Position numbers and translations under genes: made by a program. From NCBI GenBank assembly GCA_030267905.1, contig BRXX01000213.1:31269-95268 (forward strand): 64,000 nucleotides of DNA, read 5' to 3'. The notes under the pieces are model-generated. The model was not told the DNA's origin. It ran no database searches and saw only the letters and a program-made list of their open reading frames with translations. Each line of letters starts with the position of its first letter. Positions within the stretch are counted from its first letter, which is position 1. This DNA is from Triparma verrucosa. Lineage: Eukaryota; Sar; Bolidophyceae; Parmales; Triparmaceae. Shown piece after piece: positions 22,109 through 33,460 of the stretch.

Positions 22109-23449
22109 ATGCACTTCACATACGCGTTTTCACTATGTGTCCTGGGGTCTCTTGTGCCTTTTGAATCAAGTGCTTTCGTAATGACAGGCGCTCACACCTC
22201 TAAATTGCGCAAATCATTCACAATCCCCTCTGCTGTCAAGGGCTCCTCAAGTCTTCGACATCAGTCTACATGCGAGCGTCCCTTGCTCGCTCATAAAATC
22301 TACGACTCGCCTGAAATATACGACATGAACTTCATCATTCGTGACTTCGAGGAGGAGGCGCTGTTCCTGACTGAAATATACGGTGACTATGCTCAGAATC
22401 AATCAGATGAGATGAAGGTGAGTTTGGGCGCTCACTTTTAGCAAAACTACAACTAATTTAACGATAAATTTTAACGATAAACCTCCAGATAAAAGTCCTC
22501 GAATTCGGATCCGGCCCCGGCCGTCACATAACAACCGGCTTCAACCTCTCCATCCTCGCACCCGGTTCCGTCGGCGTAGACTCGAACCCTCTCATGGTCT
22601 CGTACGCCCGTCGTCTCTCTCCTCCTTCCCAGCCTTCCGAATCCTTCGAGCTCGGCGACATGTGCGACTACGATGGTAAGGGCACCTTCGACGCATGCTG
22701 GGTTCTCCTGAATACCCTGGCGCACGTTTCGACCCTCGCAGGATTCCTAGAGTCGGTGGAGAGGTCGTTGAGGCCTGGTGGCGTCGCGGTTGTGGAGATG
22801 TTCTCCCCGGAGGACGTGGAACGTTTCAAGGCGAAGGAGAAAGAACCAGACGACTGGATTGTCGAATTTGACGGGGGGGAGTACGTCGACCTCACGAAGT
22901 CCAAGGAGGTGAGAGGAAGAGGCGGGTGTACTGGATCCATATCACTCGCTGACTAAGACGCGTGTTTTTCATTCTAACTCGTCGCTTCGCTCGTCGCAGA
23001 TTGAGGGTCATGAATTGAAGGTTGACGATGTTGTTATTCTTTCTTCTAGGTACGGTCCCGAGGGGGCCGATGCGTTTGACGAGGCGACTTCTATGCTTGG
23101 TATTGACTTGGAGGTCAAGGTCACGGTGATTGACAAGTTGGGGGAGGTGAAGGTGGACAGAGTGTTTGGGGAGGGGGCGGGGAAGATGAGGGTCGTGGAG
23201 GTGGACGAGTTGGCTAAGGAGGCGGAGAAGGTGGGGCTGGAGTTGATAAGGGATGCAAACGACGGCTTGGGAGGGTGGCGGGAGTTGAGTTGGGAGAACG
23301 ACGAGGGTTTTGAAGATGAGGAGGAGGTGGAGGGGGTGGAGGAGGAGGCTTCTACTGAGAGTGAAGAAGATTTTGAAGACGACTTTGAAGAAGATTTGGT
23401 TAATGATGATCGCTGGATTTGCGTCCTGCGCAAAAAATTAAAAAACTAG
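22109..23449 (+). CDS. Plastid-targeted class I SAM-dependent methyltransferase-like protein
   Basis: Three exons (22109-22417, 22489-22908, 23000-23449) give 392 residues. The N terminus is a signal peptide ending in ESSAF-VM, a good match to the ASAFAP-type plastid signal, followed by a basic Ser-rich transit-like stretch. Exon 2 opens with the SAM-binding motif VLEFGSGPGRH, then VGVDSNPLMVSYAR (motif II acid), a WVLLNTLAHV strand and LRPGGVAVVEMF (post III), the class I fold order. The C terminus is very acidic (VEGVEEEASTESEEDFEDD) before a basic end. The substrate cannot be read. It starts 85 bp head-to-head from the polymerase gene. Confidence 0.8.
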
Positions 23450-23490
23450 AACAGATTTAAATTTCCAATCTTCCGTTCGATTCAAATTTA

Positions 23491-25144
23491 TTATTGGTGC
23501 TCGACAAATTGCCTCTGCCAAACCCTCATGCCTTCGATGAGCCAGTACGCCTCCTCGACATTGGAATCGTTGCTCACGAACTTCTCGCACGTTCCGTATT
23601 TCTCCTTTTCAGCCGGACAGTCCAGCCCGAACCTGTTCCCAGCAACAGTCCCGCAGAACGCCAGGTTGAAAACAATCCTCATATTCCTGCGGGGGGGGGT
23701 GGGGGGGCGATGAGTTAGAACAAATACCGAATAACCCGAGTACCACAGTGCGTTACCGCCTTACAGCTTTCCTCACCTGAAATGCCCCGAAGGACAGTCG
23801 CTATCCTCCCCAATAGGAAACAGCCCGTAAGGCAACCCCCACTCATCCGTGTCGACGTCCCCCCCGTTATAAGCGTCAATGACCTCCTCCGGAATCTCCC
23901 CCTCCTTCCACGCCCAAGTCCTGATCCTCCCGTAACCCGGGTCCCACTCCAGAGCGTACATCCCCCCCCCCTTCTCGTTGAAACCTGGCCCGACCGTCCC
24001 CTCGGTGTCTGACTGAACGACGCAACCCTGGTTCAACCACTGATCAGGATCGTAGACGTAACAGTTCGTCGCGAGTTTACTAGTCTCCCTCGGCAACCCA
24101 GTCTTCTTATCAGGTATACCAATAGCGGTGTCCCACTCCCCCGTGAATTCTCCCCTAGGCGCATCCTTCATCTCGCAACCTTCCGTGGTGTGGAGCGCAG
24201 TTTTAGCGCGGGTTTGGGAATTCACTGACTCGAAAATGTCTATCTCGCCGGAGACGGGCCAGGAGGATTCGTCGGTTAGCCACCAGGCTGGCCAGGAACC
24301 GCAACCGGTTGGAGCGTGGAGGAGACGGAGGAGGAAGAGGCCATTAGAGTAACGCTGAAGGCCTGATGGGAGGAGGGGGGGGGGGTTGGGGCGGTTTTTA
24401 GAGTTAGAGTTTAGTAGTATAAAAAACAAAAAAAGGTTGCGGCCGGCTCCCCCCTCACCTTCCAACCTAACGCTTGCCCTGCTCTCATTCATCATCTTGC
24501 TCCCGAGGTACAGGCTCCCCCCCCTCTCCCCCACCACCCCGAGCTCCCGACCGACCTCCTCGTCCACGTACGTGACGTACCCTCCGCTACCCTCTGAGTC
24601 TTTCCCTGTGTAAAATTCGTATGAGTCTAGAAGGTTCTGCCCTGTTTGATAGCTGCGATAAAAAACGCGAACGCGACGAAAGCGAACCAGACGTGAGCGA
24701 ACACGGAACGCAATGGAAAAGGGTGAGAGATGAACGTGATGTTAGAACAAACGGCCGCAGAACGTTTACGATCGTTAAGGAAACGTATTGGATATGTACG
24801 GTCTCTTACTATACAGTACACACGTTGACTGCGTTCGACTCGTATCATATGTGTCACACATTCTCGCACCTCCTGAGTACGTAGTCTCCTGTGAATCTGC
24901 CTCTTCTTAGACCGTTGTTACGGAAGGCGAGGAAAATACCGAGAGTGAAGGAGGTTAGGACGAGGAGGGTTATCAGGAGGTGGTAGATTGTGTCGCGGGG
25001 GGGGGGGGGGGAGGGGGGGGGGAGGGAGGAAGGAGCGTAGTCTGAGTCGGAGGTGAAGGTGTCGGGGAGCCCGGGGGAGGTGGGGGGAGTGGAGGAGGAG
25101 AGGAGGGGTGTCACTTCGTTGTTGCGGCTGTTGCTGCGGGGCAT
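23491..25144 (-). CDS. Membrane-anchored glycoside hydrolase family 16 (beta-glucanase-like)
   Basis: Four exons (25144-24870, 24652-24459, 24362-23777, 23686-23491) join in phase to 416 residues. GH16 enzymes cut beta-1,3/1,4-glucans, and in algae laminarin- or wall-like glucans. The active-site strand is SGEIDIFESV (ExDxxE form). Around it are HAPTGCGSWPAWWL, TALHTTEGC and, near the end, NMRIVFNLAFCGTVAG, as in fungal/oomycete-type family members. Residues about 50-75 form one TM helix (LLITLLVLTSFTLGIFLAF) after a short Pro/Ser-rich cytoplasmic stretch, so it is a type II membrane protein with the enzyme outside or in the lumen. The third intron boundary is clear, but the second intron (24458-24363) is in frame without stops and is inferred from family alignment. 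A role in storage-glucan turnover or wall remodelling is inference. Confidence 0.88.
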
Positions 25145-25510
25145 GATGATGCTTATGATGATGCTTATGAAGCAGATGAAGCGGGATAGATTATGGATGA
25201 CCCTAACAGGGGGCTAACAGGGGGCTAACAGGGGGCTAACAGGGGGCTAACAGGGGGATGGATGGACAGGTTGGGGTTAGGGTTGGACAGGTTGCGACAG
25301 GTTGCGTGGCAGCGGTGAGCAAGTGACGTGGAGGGAGGTCTTTAAAATATGGATTAAACGTGGATTAAATTTAATGAAAGTTTAAGATGGACTATCACTT
25401 TATAATAGAAACGACACAGGCGAGTGGTAGAGCTGAGACGGACGAGTGATAGGATTGAATCGTAGAACTGGTCAAAATTCCTAAAAAATGAGTACTCAAA
25501 AGTCAAAACA
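25145..25510. promoter_or_regulatory. Divergent promoter region with 11-bp tandem repeat
   Basis: This is the 366-bp gap between the head-to-head GH16 and chalcone-isomerase-like genes. At 25201-25257 the sequence has about five copies of an 11-mer with core GGGGGCTAACA, next to a CCCTAACAGGG palindrome-like element. No gene is seen. Confidence 0.55.
25199..25258. repeat. 11-bp tandem repeat, core CTAACAGGGGG
   Basis: Roughly five uninterrupted copies lie in the divergent intergenic region. The CTAACAGGG core also occurs singly at about 15451 and 8327 (TAACAGGG), so it may be a dispersed motif. Confidence 0.85.
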
Positions 25511-26680
25511 ATGCTTGCGTTCAGACAGATTTCCAGAGTTGCCCGCCCCGTGGCGCGCCGTATGGCATCCGTTTCTTCCACTTCCACTTCCAGGGTTGCC
25601 CCTCGCTTCGCTGCATTCTTAGCAACAAGTGGCCTTATCATTGCTGCAGGCGCCGCAAGTGAAGTGGACTTTCCTTGCAATAATATCTCATTCTGCCTCG
25701 CTGACGGTAAGAAAATTGGCATAGACGTTGCGGCTGAGCATAAACATGAGCATGAAGAGAGTAAAGGCTACTAAGCTGCTGAGTAAAGGCTACTAAGCTA
25801 CTGAGTGAAGAGTCCCGTCAGATCCAAACCCAACTGCATATAATATATCCTCACCCCCATCCCCACCCCTCAGTCGGCGGCACCGAGCCCAAGACCGGAA
25901 TCTCCTTTCCCATAATGGTCGACGGTTTCCGTTTCCTCGGCTCTGGAGTTCGCGTTAAGTATGGCTTCGTCAAGGTCTATGCTGTGGGAGCATACGCTGA
26001 TCCTGGAGACGTTAAGGGCGTTGAGGACGTCGCGGCCAAGGTGAGGAGAGGGAATGTGGGGGCTTGATACGCTAAACATGATAAGCTAAACAAACAAACA
26101 AACAAACAAACAAACAAACAAACAAACAAACAAACAAACAAACAAACAAACAAACAAACAACTCACTCCCCCCTCGCAACTAACTACACAGCTGAACTCC
26201 TCCTCCGTCTCCAAATCAATCCGCATCGTAATGAACCGTTCCCTCTCCGTAGAAAAGTACATGGCCGCGATCATGGAGGCCCTCGAGCCCCGCATGAACG
26301 GGCAGGACCTCCACCACCTAGAGAATTTCAAGACCATGAACCCCCCTGGAGACCTCAAGGAAGGTGAGAGTAAGGGCGACGAGGACAAACGACCAAGGAA
26401 AGGAACTATCACACAGACCACCACGAGAAAAACGTTGTTTCTAACTTCGTCAACTACTCCCCCGCCCACCGCCCCCCTCCCCCCAACCCCCCCCCCCAAA
26501 GGTTCCGAGATGATAATGACGATCAAAGGCGACACCATGGTCTACCGCAGTTCCGAGGGCGGCATGGGAACGATAAAGTCCCAGGTATTCTGCGACGCCC
26601 TGGCGGACGTTTACTTCGGAAAGGACCCAGTCAGCCCGGCGCTTAAGACTTCCATCGCTGAAGGCGCGAAGAAGCTTTAA
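25511..26680 (+). CDS. Chalcone isomerase-like protein, probably mitochondrial
   Basis: Four exons (25511-25706, 25874-26040, 26192-26363, 26502-26680) give 237 residues. The chalcone-isomerase-like fold is shared by fatty-acid-binding and non-catalytic CHIL proteins. The domain starts at GGTEPKTGISFPIMVDG and continues with FLGSGVRVKYGFVKVYAVGAYAD, the family's core beta-strands. A helical MNRSLSVEKYMAAIMEAL segment and IKGDTMVYRSSEGGMGTI with FCDALADVYFGKDPVS complete it. The N terminus is Arg/Ser/Ala-rich without acids (LAFRQISRVARPVARRMAS), a good mitochondrial presequence, followed by a hydrophobic segment that may anchor it. Flavonoid chemistry is not implied; a lipid-binding role is more likely. 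Intron 2 contains a long (AAAC)n microsatellite. Confidence 0.87.
26088..26162. repeat. (AAAC)n tetranucleotide microsatellite in an intron
   Basis: About 18 perfect units lie within the second intron of the chalcone-isomerase-like gene, between the donor at 26041 and the acceptor at 26191. On the minus strand the same run reads as a spurious repeated CLFV peptide. Confidence 0.97.
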
Positions 26681-26850
26681 TTTAAAGAGGAGGGGGGGGA
26701 GGAGGGGTTAGGGGAGAAAGAATCCAACGCACATCCTAACAAACACGGGAGAGGAGAAGAAGAAGAGAGAAGAATAACACACAAATAACATACAACATTA
26801 CATTTGGTGTTTAAAACAAAACTCCTCTAAACTAACCCCTCCGTTTATTA

Positions 26851-28270
26851 TTACAACTCCGAACTCTCTCCACCCTTCCTCCCGTCCACCTTCCCCTCCA
26901 TGAATTCCACCACATATTTCTTAGCATTCTCCATAACCTTGACCCACCCCTCGTCTTCCTGCATCTGGTTCTGCTCCACCCACGCCCCTTCCAAAACCTT
27001 CATGAGCTCCCTGGAATATCCCACCTCCTTAATATTTCGAGCCCAAGTTAGGACGGCTGTAGTCCCGAGTTTTTCCCTCTCGTATAGCTCGATAAGAGTC
27101 TCCCTGAGGTCAGTGAAGAGACCTTTCTCTGACATTAAAGTTATTATCTCCCTCTGCTCGTCCCGCTCGGGTACGAGTGATATGGTTTCAATCAATTTTT
27201 TCCTCGCCGAGTCCCTCGCAGTTCTGGACTTCGACTGCAGGACTTCTAACGCGCCGTGCGCGGCGGCCTTGAAGTACTTGGCGGCTACGTCTACGTCTTC
27301 CTCGATGTTGTGGAAGTACTCTCCTACGCTGTAGGGGATGTTGTAGTCGGAGGGTGATTTAACGAGGGAGGCGGCGAGGGTTAGGAAGACGCGGGCGGTC
27401 TCGCGCCAACCGGAACGTTCCATGTAGGCGCCTAGTTGCATGAGGAATTCGGGACGGGAGAGGGATGTCATTAGTTGACCTTTTAGGTGGAACTGAGGAC
27501 GGGGGGAGGGAGTTAGAATTGGCATCCGTGGGTTCCGCTAACCCTGTTCCCTCCTTGTCTTGTCGACCCCGACTCCGCTGGCAACATTTCTCCTCCTCGT
27601 CCCCTACCATCCTCTCACCTCCTCGTAGAGAGGGTTCTGCTCGTCTAACATTATCTCCTCGTCGATAGAGATCGTGACGTCTCCGCCGTCTCCGCCAACC
27701 ATCATCTCGTAGTCGGCCTGCGAAACCATGACGACGGGAATCGAGACGAGCGCCTCCTCGTTCCCTGTGCCCTTGAGTCTAACGGGCTGGGTGTCGGGCT
27801 CATTGTCTCCGATAATCACGGCGGCGGCTCCGGCGGCTTGGAGCTCCAGTGCCTTCTGGTAAAATGGGCACTGCGGATTTGCGACGATTGGTGGGAACGA
27901 GTTAGGGTCGCGTCGTTAGTTGTCGCCGCCGACCACCACACCCGTTTCGATTTTAAAACCTTACCTGGCCCCTGCTTGCCAGGGCTACATTCCCGACAAC
28001 GTCCTTGTTCACCCTGAATCCCTCGCAGGCCGTGTTTCCGTCTGATGGGGACGCCCCGACCAGCCGTCCTGTCGTCGTCTGGAAGGAAACGGCGAAGATG
28101 CTGTGCTCGCACTCGAGATTTTGGGAGTTAAAGTTTAAGAGACAGGCGGTGCTTGACTCAAAAGAGGGTTCCTCAAACTCCTCATCTTCCGCCAGGGAGG
28201 GGACAAAGGAAGTCGTGAGGAGCAGGCTGAGGAGGAGAAAACTCAGGGTTGTGCAATTTGCTCTCCTCAT
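26851..28270 (-). CDS. Secreted protein with protease-associated (PA) domain and helical C-terminal half
   Basis: Three exons (28270-27965, 27870-27619, 27492-26851) join in phase to 399 residues. Residues 1-27 form a signal peptide (LSFLLLSLLLTTSFVPSLA). A PA domain follows at about 60-190, with the typical FYQKALELQAAGAAAVIIGDN core and the VSIPVVMVSQADYEMM strand. PA domains act as lids or cargo-binding modules in the secretory pathway (vacuolar sorting receptors, proteases). The C-terminal 210 residues are all-helical, resembling TPR/SEL1-like stacking (YMERSGWRETARVFLTLAAS). No protease motif or TM helix is present, so a luminal scaffold is likely. No retention signal is obvious at the end (SSEL). 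Confidence 0.78.
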
Positions 28271-28503
28271 TTTTGAAAGTTGTTTTTGAAGTTATCTAGT
28301 TTTTGGTTTTTGTCCTGTGAATCCTGCTTGTCGCTTGATTTTTTCTCTTTTTCTTTACAGTAGAGGCTCCATTGGGAATTGAAAGAGAAAGCCAAGGCGG
28401 TGATGTTCAAAAATCCAAAGCACTAAAGTTCTTAAATCTTTTTCTAAAGCACCTGCACTCATCCATCCATCATCCACAATCAACAACCATCAACAACCAA
28501 CCC

Positions 28504-30071
28504 TTACACCGTCGGTCCGTCGGTCATGACCCTGTCCATGACTGTCTCGGCGAGCTCGTACACCCCCTTCCATTCCTTATCCCACGCCTCCTGCTTTGAC
28601 GCTCCCTTGTCCAGGTGTCCCTTCATGGCCATGGCGAGCCCCAGGGCCTGTTTCCCCTCCTCCGAGTCCATGTCCTGCCCCTTCTCAACGAGCCTGAGCC
28701 TATCGCGGGCGATCTTCGACATCAAAATTCTACTGTCCCCCTCGGCGAATTTGCAGCACTGTAGGAAGTCTGTGTGCTTGAAGCCGGCGTCCGCCATGAG
28801 CGCGAAGGACCCGACCTCCTGCCTGAGCCTGTGGACCATCTCGATGCTGTCCTCCACGGCCTTCACCTTAGCAGTAGCGATGCAGTCTACCAGCCGAGTG
28901 TCAGGCGTCCCTCCCTCCTTCAGGACCTCCGAGAGCGCAGCCTCGCAATCCCCCACGTACTCGTCGAGCCTCCCCAGCCTCTCCTCGTTCTCCTCGTAGA
29001 GCGCCTCGAGCTGAGGGATCTCGCTCAAGACCGGCTCGCCAGAAAACGCGAACATCTTCTTGGAATCGGAGTACGACTTCGTCTTGGAGAAGAGAGCCCT
29101 GCGGTACTCGAGAGCGGCCTGGGCGACTGCAATGCGACCAGTGTAAAGCCTCTGACCTATCATGTCGAAAGGCCTAACGTCGCCTTTGATTATATACTCC
29201 CCGTCTACTATCTCAGCGTAACGCCTTAACATGGAATCCTTGGGGAGCCTGACGTTCTCGAAGTCGATCCAAGCGTTGTCGAGGTCGTTGCCGACGGTCT
29301 TGGATCCCATGTCGTCGATTTTTACGCCGGGGACGAGGGAACCTGAAGAGCGGAAATCCATCACGAACGCGTGCGGGCCCTTTGACTCACCCTTAACGAT
29401 CAAGTCAGCGAGGACGACGGCCTTGTCTGCGACGAAACCCTGGGATATCCAGTTCTTACGGGCGCCCTCGTGGGGGGTGTCGAGGATGAACTCGTCGGAC
29501 GCTTCGTCGTACGTGGCCGTGGTCTGGACTACGAGACCTGACTGTACCCCTGCGAGTTTCTCAGTCAATCCGAAGCAACCCAATTCACCAGCAGCCTGGT
29601 AGTCAGCGAGACGGGAGACCTGCTCCTCGTCGCCTGCGGCTACGATTGTGCCCGCGAAGAGGTTGTAGTGGACGGTGAAGCGGATCCAGAAACCGGGACC
29701 GTGCTCGACGGCGTGGCGGGCGAGGATGCGGTGAGCTTCGAAGAAACGGGAGGGAGAGTCGCGGAGGTCTGTGGCGCGGAGGAGGTCGGTCTTCGTAAGG
29801 TTGCGGAGGATTTCGGCTGGATAGGAAGGAAGGGGAAGGAAGGCGGAATTGGATTAGAAGTAGTTGGGTTTTCGTTCTGGGTGATGGACCCCCATTTGTT
29901 CTCTAATTTTTTCTCTCATTTACCTGACTCTTCGAAGGTAACGTTGGACTTCATATTTTCAGTTGCAGCGTTCCAAGCATCAGTCCAGGACGTTTCAACC
30001 TCCGCAGAAAATGCGCGACTAGCCGTCGGGAGAGAGACCCTCGTCGATAGGCGGGAGAACGATCGGATCAT
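28504..30071 (-). CDS. Acyl-CoA oxidase/dehydrogenase-like flavoprotein, short form
   Basis: Two exons (30071-29924, 29816-28504) give 486 residues. The FAD/acyl-CoA core is clear: LGCFGLTEKLAGVQSG, then TPHEGARKNWISQG, VPGVKIDDMGSKTVGNDLDN and LRRYAEIVDGEYI, the order typical of acyl-CoA oxidases, which desaturate acyl-CoA and pass electrons to oxygen. Unlike the usual 650-700 residue peroxisomal enzyme it lacks most of the second C-terminal domain and ends in PTV with no PTS1. The N terminus (IRSFSRLSTRVSLPTASRAFS) is a good mitochondrial presequence. It may be a mitochondrial dehydrogenase-like offshoot. It starts head-to-head with the HAD gene, 284 bp away. Confidence 0.86.
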
Positions 30072-30355
30072 GGTCTTTAAGGTAAAGTGCAGCTGGAGGC
30101 GTCGAGAAAAGATGTTAGAGGAGTGATTATTGACTTAATTACGAGACGCTGCAACAGTTTTATTTCGCAATACTACGTATTGAGGCCCAATGAGGGTATT
30201 GCGAGCAGACGAGAGAGCTGTCGTGATCATAAGTGTAACCAACCTTGTGATGAGCTCTTTTGGTGACTTTTGGATTTGGAATTGTCCTGGAAGAAGATCT
30301 CTCAGCAATCCTACGCAAAGCTGCCTCCCAAACTGCCTCACCATCCATTAGCAAC

Positions 30356-31752
30356 ATGGAAGCCGTCGATATACTGCTCATGGACCTCGACGGGTGCTTG
30401 TATCCTGCTGACAAGTGAGTAAAGGATGAGAGTACTCTTGATTCGGGACCATGCCATGCGACCATCCCCACGCATGCAAAAAGCAACTTCTAACGTTATC
30501 ACACACAGCGGCTACACCGATCACATCCACCAGAACATTTACGAGTTCATGGTAAATAACGGCGGCCCTTCAAACTCAATAAAAACCCTCGCAGACGCCA
30601 AAAAAGCCTGGGCGCCCATCTTCTCAAAGTGGAACCTCACAAAACGCGGCCTCAAACACGAAGGCTGGACCTTCGACTCCACTGACTACGACACCTTCAT
30701 CCGCAAAGGCGCCGACAAGTTCATAAAACCTTCCCCTTCTCTCCGTTCAACGTTGTTATCCCTCCCGCAAAAAAAGGTCCTCTTCACAAACTCCCCCGAA
30801 GCTTCAGCCAGGGAATGCCTGTCCCTCCTCGGCGTCCTCGACTGCTTCGAATTTATCGCCGGGACTGACTTCCAGAACAACGAGCACTGTAAACCTGAGC
30901 TTGAAGCTTTCGAGAAGGTGCTTGAAAAGTTGAATGTTAAGAAAGGTGACGAACACAAAATATGCTACTTCGAGGACAGCTTCAAGAACTTGGAGAGGGG
31001 GAGGGAAATGGGGATGAGGACGGTCTTCGTGAGGAGCGAGACGCTGGAGAAGGAGGGGAGGGACGGGAGCGAAACTGACCGTTTTGACGTCGTTTTGAAC
31101 GACGTTGGTTTGGACCTGAAGGAGAAGGTGAGGGGGGCCCCCAGCTGCGCCTCCGTACACAACAGCTGTTACTTTATTTCCTTCTTCTAACTCGGTCGCT
31201 CCGCTCCTTCGCTCCGCTCCTCGGCCTCGACCGAAGTGCCCTGGACTTTGGAGAGGCTACTCCGTCCGTGAAGTAGGTTTCTGGGGTCCAACCTCCTCCC
31301 TCCCCCTCGTATCAGACTACATCTCCAACCCCTCCTACCCCCCTCTAACCTCTTCCATGATCTCCCGGCTCCGGCCCAGCCCCGACAACGACACGATCGT
31401 CCATTCCTATGAGCTCGCGGAGCACGTCTCGAGGGTCGACGGGAGGAAATGCGGCTGCACGAATCTCATGATTAGGAGGGGGAAGGTTATTTGGATGTTC
31501 CCGGAGTCTTTGTATCACTACTGTAAGGAGCACGGGTTGAGGATTGGGGGGGAAGCGTTCAAGGGGTTCGAGGAAGTTCTCAAGGAAGAGAGTGTAGGGA
31601 CGCGAGAGACGTTGATGCTGTGGGATGATGAGGCGGGCGAGGAGACTGAGATTGAAGGGAGGGAGGCGATAGAGGGTTACTTGCAGGATCGTAGTGAGGT
31701 TTACACGGAGTTTCAAAAGGTTTCAGAGGTTAAAACTTGTTGGCTATTATGA
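30356..31752 (+). CDS. HAD-superfamily phosphatase (pyrimidine 5'-nucleotidase-like) with unknown C-terminal extension
   Basis: Three exons (30356-30414, 30509-31127, 31237-31752) give 397 residues. HAD motif I is DLDGCLYP (nucleophile and acid Asp), with intron 1 placed straight after it. Motif II is LFTNSPE, motif III Lys lies in CKPELEAF, and motif IV is CYFEDSFKN, matching the SDT1/Phm8-type 5'-nucleotidase group that dephosphorylates small metabolites. Exon 3 adds about 170 residues I do not recognise, including CGCTNLMIRRGKVIWMFPES. Its in-phase junction and CTAACTCGGTCGCT-type intron tail support a single gene, but two separate genes remain possible because exon 3 has an internal ATG at 31357. 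Stop codons of this and the converging gene are 29 bp apart. Confidence 0.8.
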
Positions 31753-31781
31753 CGAAGAAATAATGTAATGCATTTTATTGA

Positions 31782-33460
31782 TTAGGTTGGAGTCTTCTTG
31801 CCAACCTTGAAGCTTCCGTAACGCTTTGAGGCCTCCAGTTTCTTCAGCACCTGCCCGAATGCCCACAAAAAATACTCGGCCTCGATGTCCCCGAAAGTTT
31901 GCGGAGGTTTGACCACGATAACTGAATCGTGCTCCCCATCTATAGTCGTCAGTACTCTAAAGTCGTCCTTCATCTTCGAACAGACCCAACTTGTTTCGGA
32001 AGTTCCTGGGTCCCTCTCAGAAGAGGCGATTAGCTCCACACCCAAAAATAAACCCTCCCCGCGAACGTCTCCGATGGTGTTGGGGTGGAGCTCCATGAAC
32101 TTTTTAAAGCCCGCCTTCAGAACCCCCCCGATTCTTGTGCAATTCTCCATCAATTTCAATCGCTCCATCTCGTTGACTGTCGCCAAGGCTGCCGCGACGC
32201 TTACCGTGTTCCCCCCGAAAGTGTTGAAATACTCCATGCCCATCTCGTCAAAGTTCTTGACGACGCTCCTCTTCACGCAGACCACGGACACGGGATGACC
32301 GTTCCCCAGAGGCTTCCCCACCGTTACGATATCGGGCGTCACGCCCGAACCCTCGAATCCCCACCACTTCCCGACCCCCAATCTCCCGCAACCTGTCTGA
32401 ACGCAGTCGAAGATAACCGTCCCTCCCCTCGTCTTTACACCGTTAACTAAGTGCCCCAAATAACCTTCGGGCGGAAGAATCACGCCCCCCACGCTCATCC
32501 CAATTTCGAATATCAAAACCGGCTCGACCGTATCCTTCAACGTCTCCTCGACGTCCTCAATGTAATACTGCGCCCCCCGAGTGTAAGTGTTAGGGTGCTT
32601 CAGCCACTTCGTCCCCTTTCTGGGAGAAGTTTCGCCGATCGACTTCAGCTTGTAAGGTGAGACGCTGATGAGGCTTGCGGTGTGACCGTGGTAGCCGATG
32701 TCGGTAGTTATTACTGCGACGGAGGAGTGGAGCACGGAGGAGCGAATCGAAGCGACATCGTTAGACTTGTTGAGAAGGGTCGAACGTAATCTTCCTGGCA
32801 CGACTCACCTACTCCTCTATCGCCAGATTTAGTATTGCATTTGGCAATACGCAAGGCTAGGTCGTTTGACTCTGAACCAGAGTTCGTCAGGATTACCTGC
32901 CAGTCGTCATCGGGCACGTCGGGCAGGGTTTGAATTATCTTTTGCTTCAGCTCCACGAAGTCCGGGTGGAGGTATCTTGTGTTGGTGTTGACTAGCTCTG
33001 CCTGTTCAGCTATCGCCTTGGCCACAACGGGGTTGGAATGCCCAACGCTGGGCACGTTGTTCCTGGTGTCTAGATAAACAGTTGCTTCTATCCCGTGTTG
33101 TCCCGCCGACTCGTAAGAAGTCAAGTAGCAGTTCTCCCCGGACATCACCGCGAGAGGCTTGGTGTTGCTGTAGCTTATCGATTGACACGATGGCGTGACG
33201 GATGTCCGAGCCTCCTGCAGCGAGGACAGCGAATCAAACTTTTGGCGGAGGGAGTTCAACTGATATAGGAGGCGAGGCGCGCACGCACTGGGGCGCAGCA
33301 TCTTTGGAGGAATCGGTGCTGAGCCACGTGAATTGAGCTCCGGCCAGGGTTTGAGACTTGTTGCGGAGGGAGCAAGGCATCGTGCCGCCGAGGAGGCCCA
33401 AATGTGGGAGAGAGATATTGTGCCAGTAAAGCACAGCACGCCGAGGTCGAAATACTCCAT
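31782..33460 (-). CDS. Class III PLP aminotransferase-fold enzyme, ethanolamine-phosphate phospho-lyase-like
   Basis: Two exons (33460-32809, 32713-31782) give 527 residues. The fold I PLP motif is FDCVQTGCGRLG (cofactor-binding Asp), and the Schiff-base Lys lies in TVGKPLGNGHPVSVV. The segment MEYFNTFGGNTVSVAAALA and the early LTNSGSESNDLALRIA are close to ETNPPL/PHYKPL lyases, which split phosphoethanolamine or phosphohydroxylysine. The usual DEVQ is DCVQ here. The start is uncertain: the first ATG (33460) yields a long unusual N terminus, whereas ATG 33301 begins LRPSACAPRLLYQL, a good mitochondrial presequence. I list the longer frame. The 95-nt intron is needed because the two frames join exactly at GVVITTD. 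Confidence 0.88.

Noticed and set aside
26086..26538. Minus-strand ORF with a repeated CLFV peptide
   Set aside because: It is the antisense reading of the (AAAC)n microsatellite and of the chalcone-isomerase-like exons, so it is a shadow.
32794..32808. A very short intron (14 nt) between the two aminotransferase frames
   Set aside because: Too short to be spliced. A 95-nt intron (32808-32714) with normal borders restores the conserved ITTDIGYHGH sequence.
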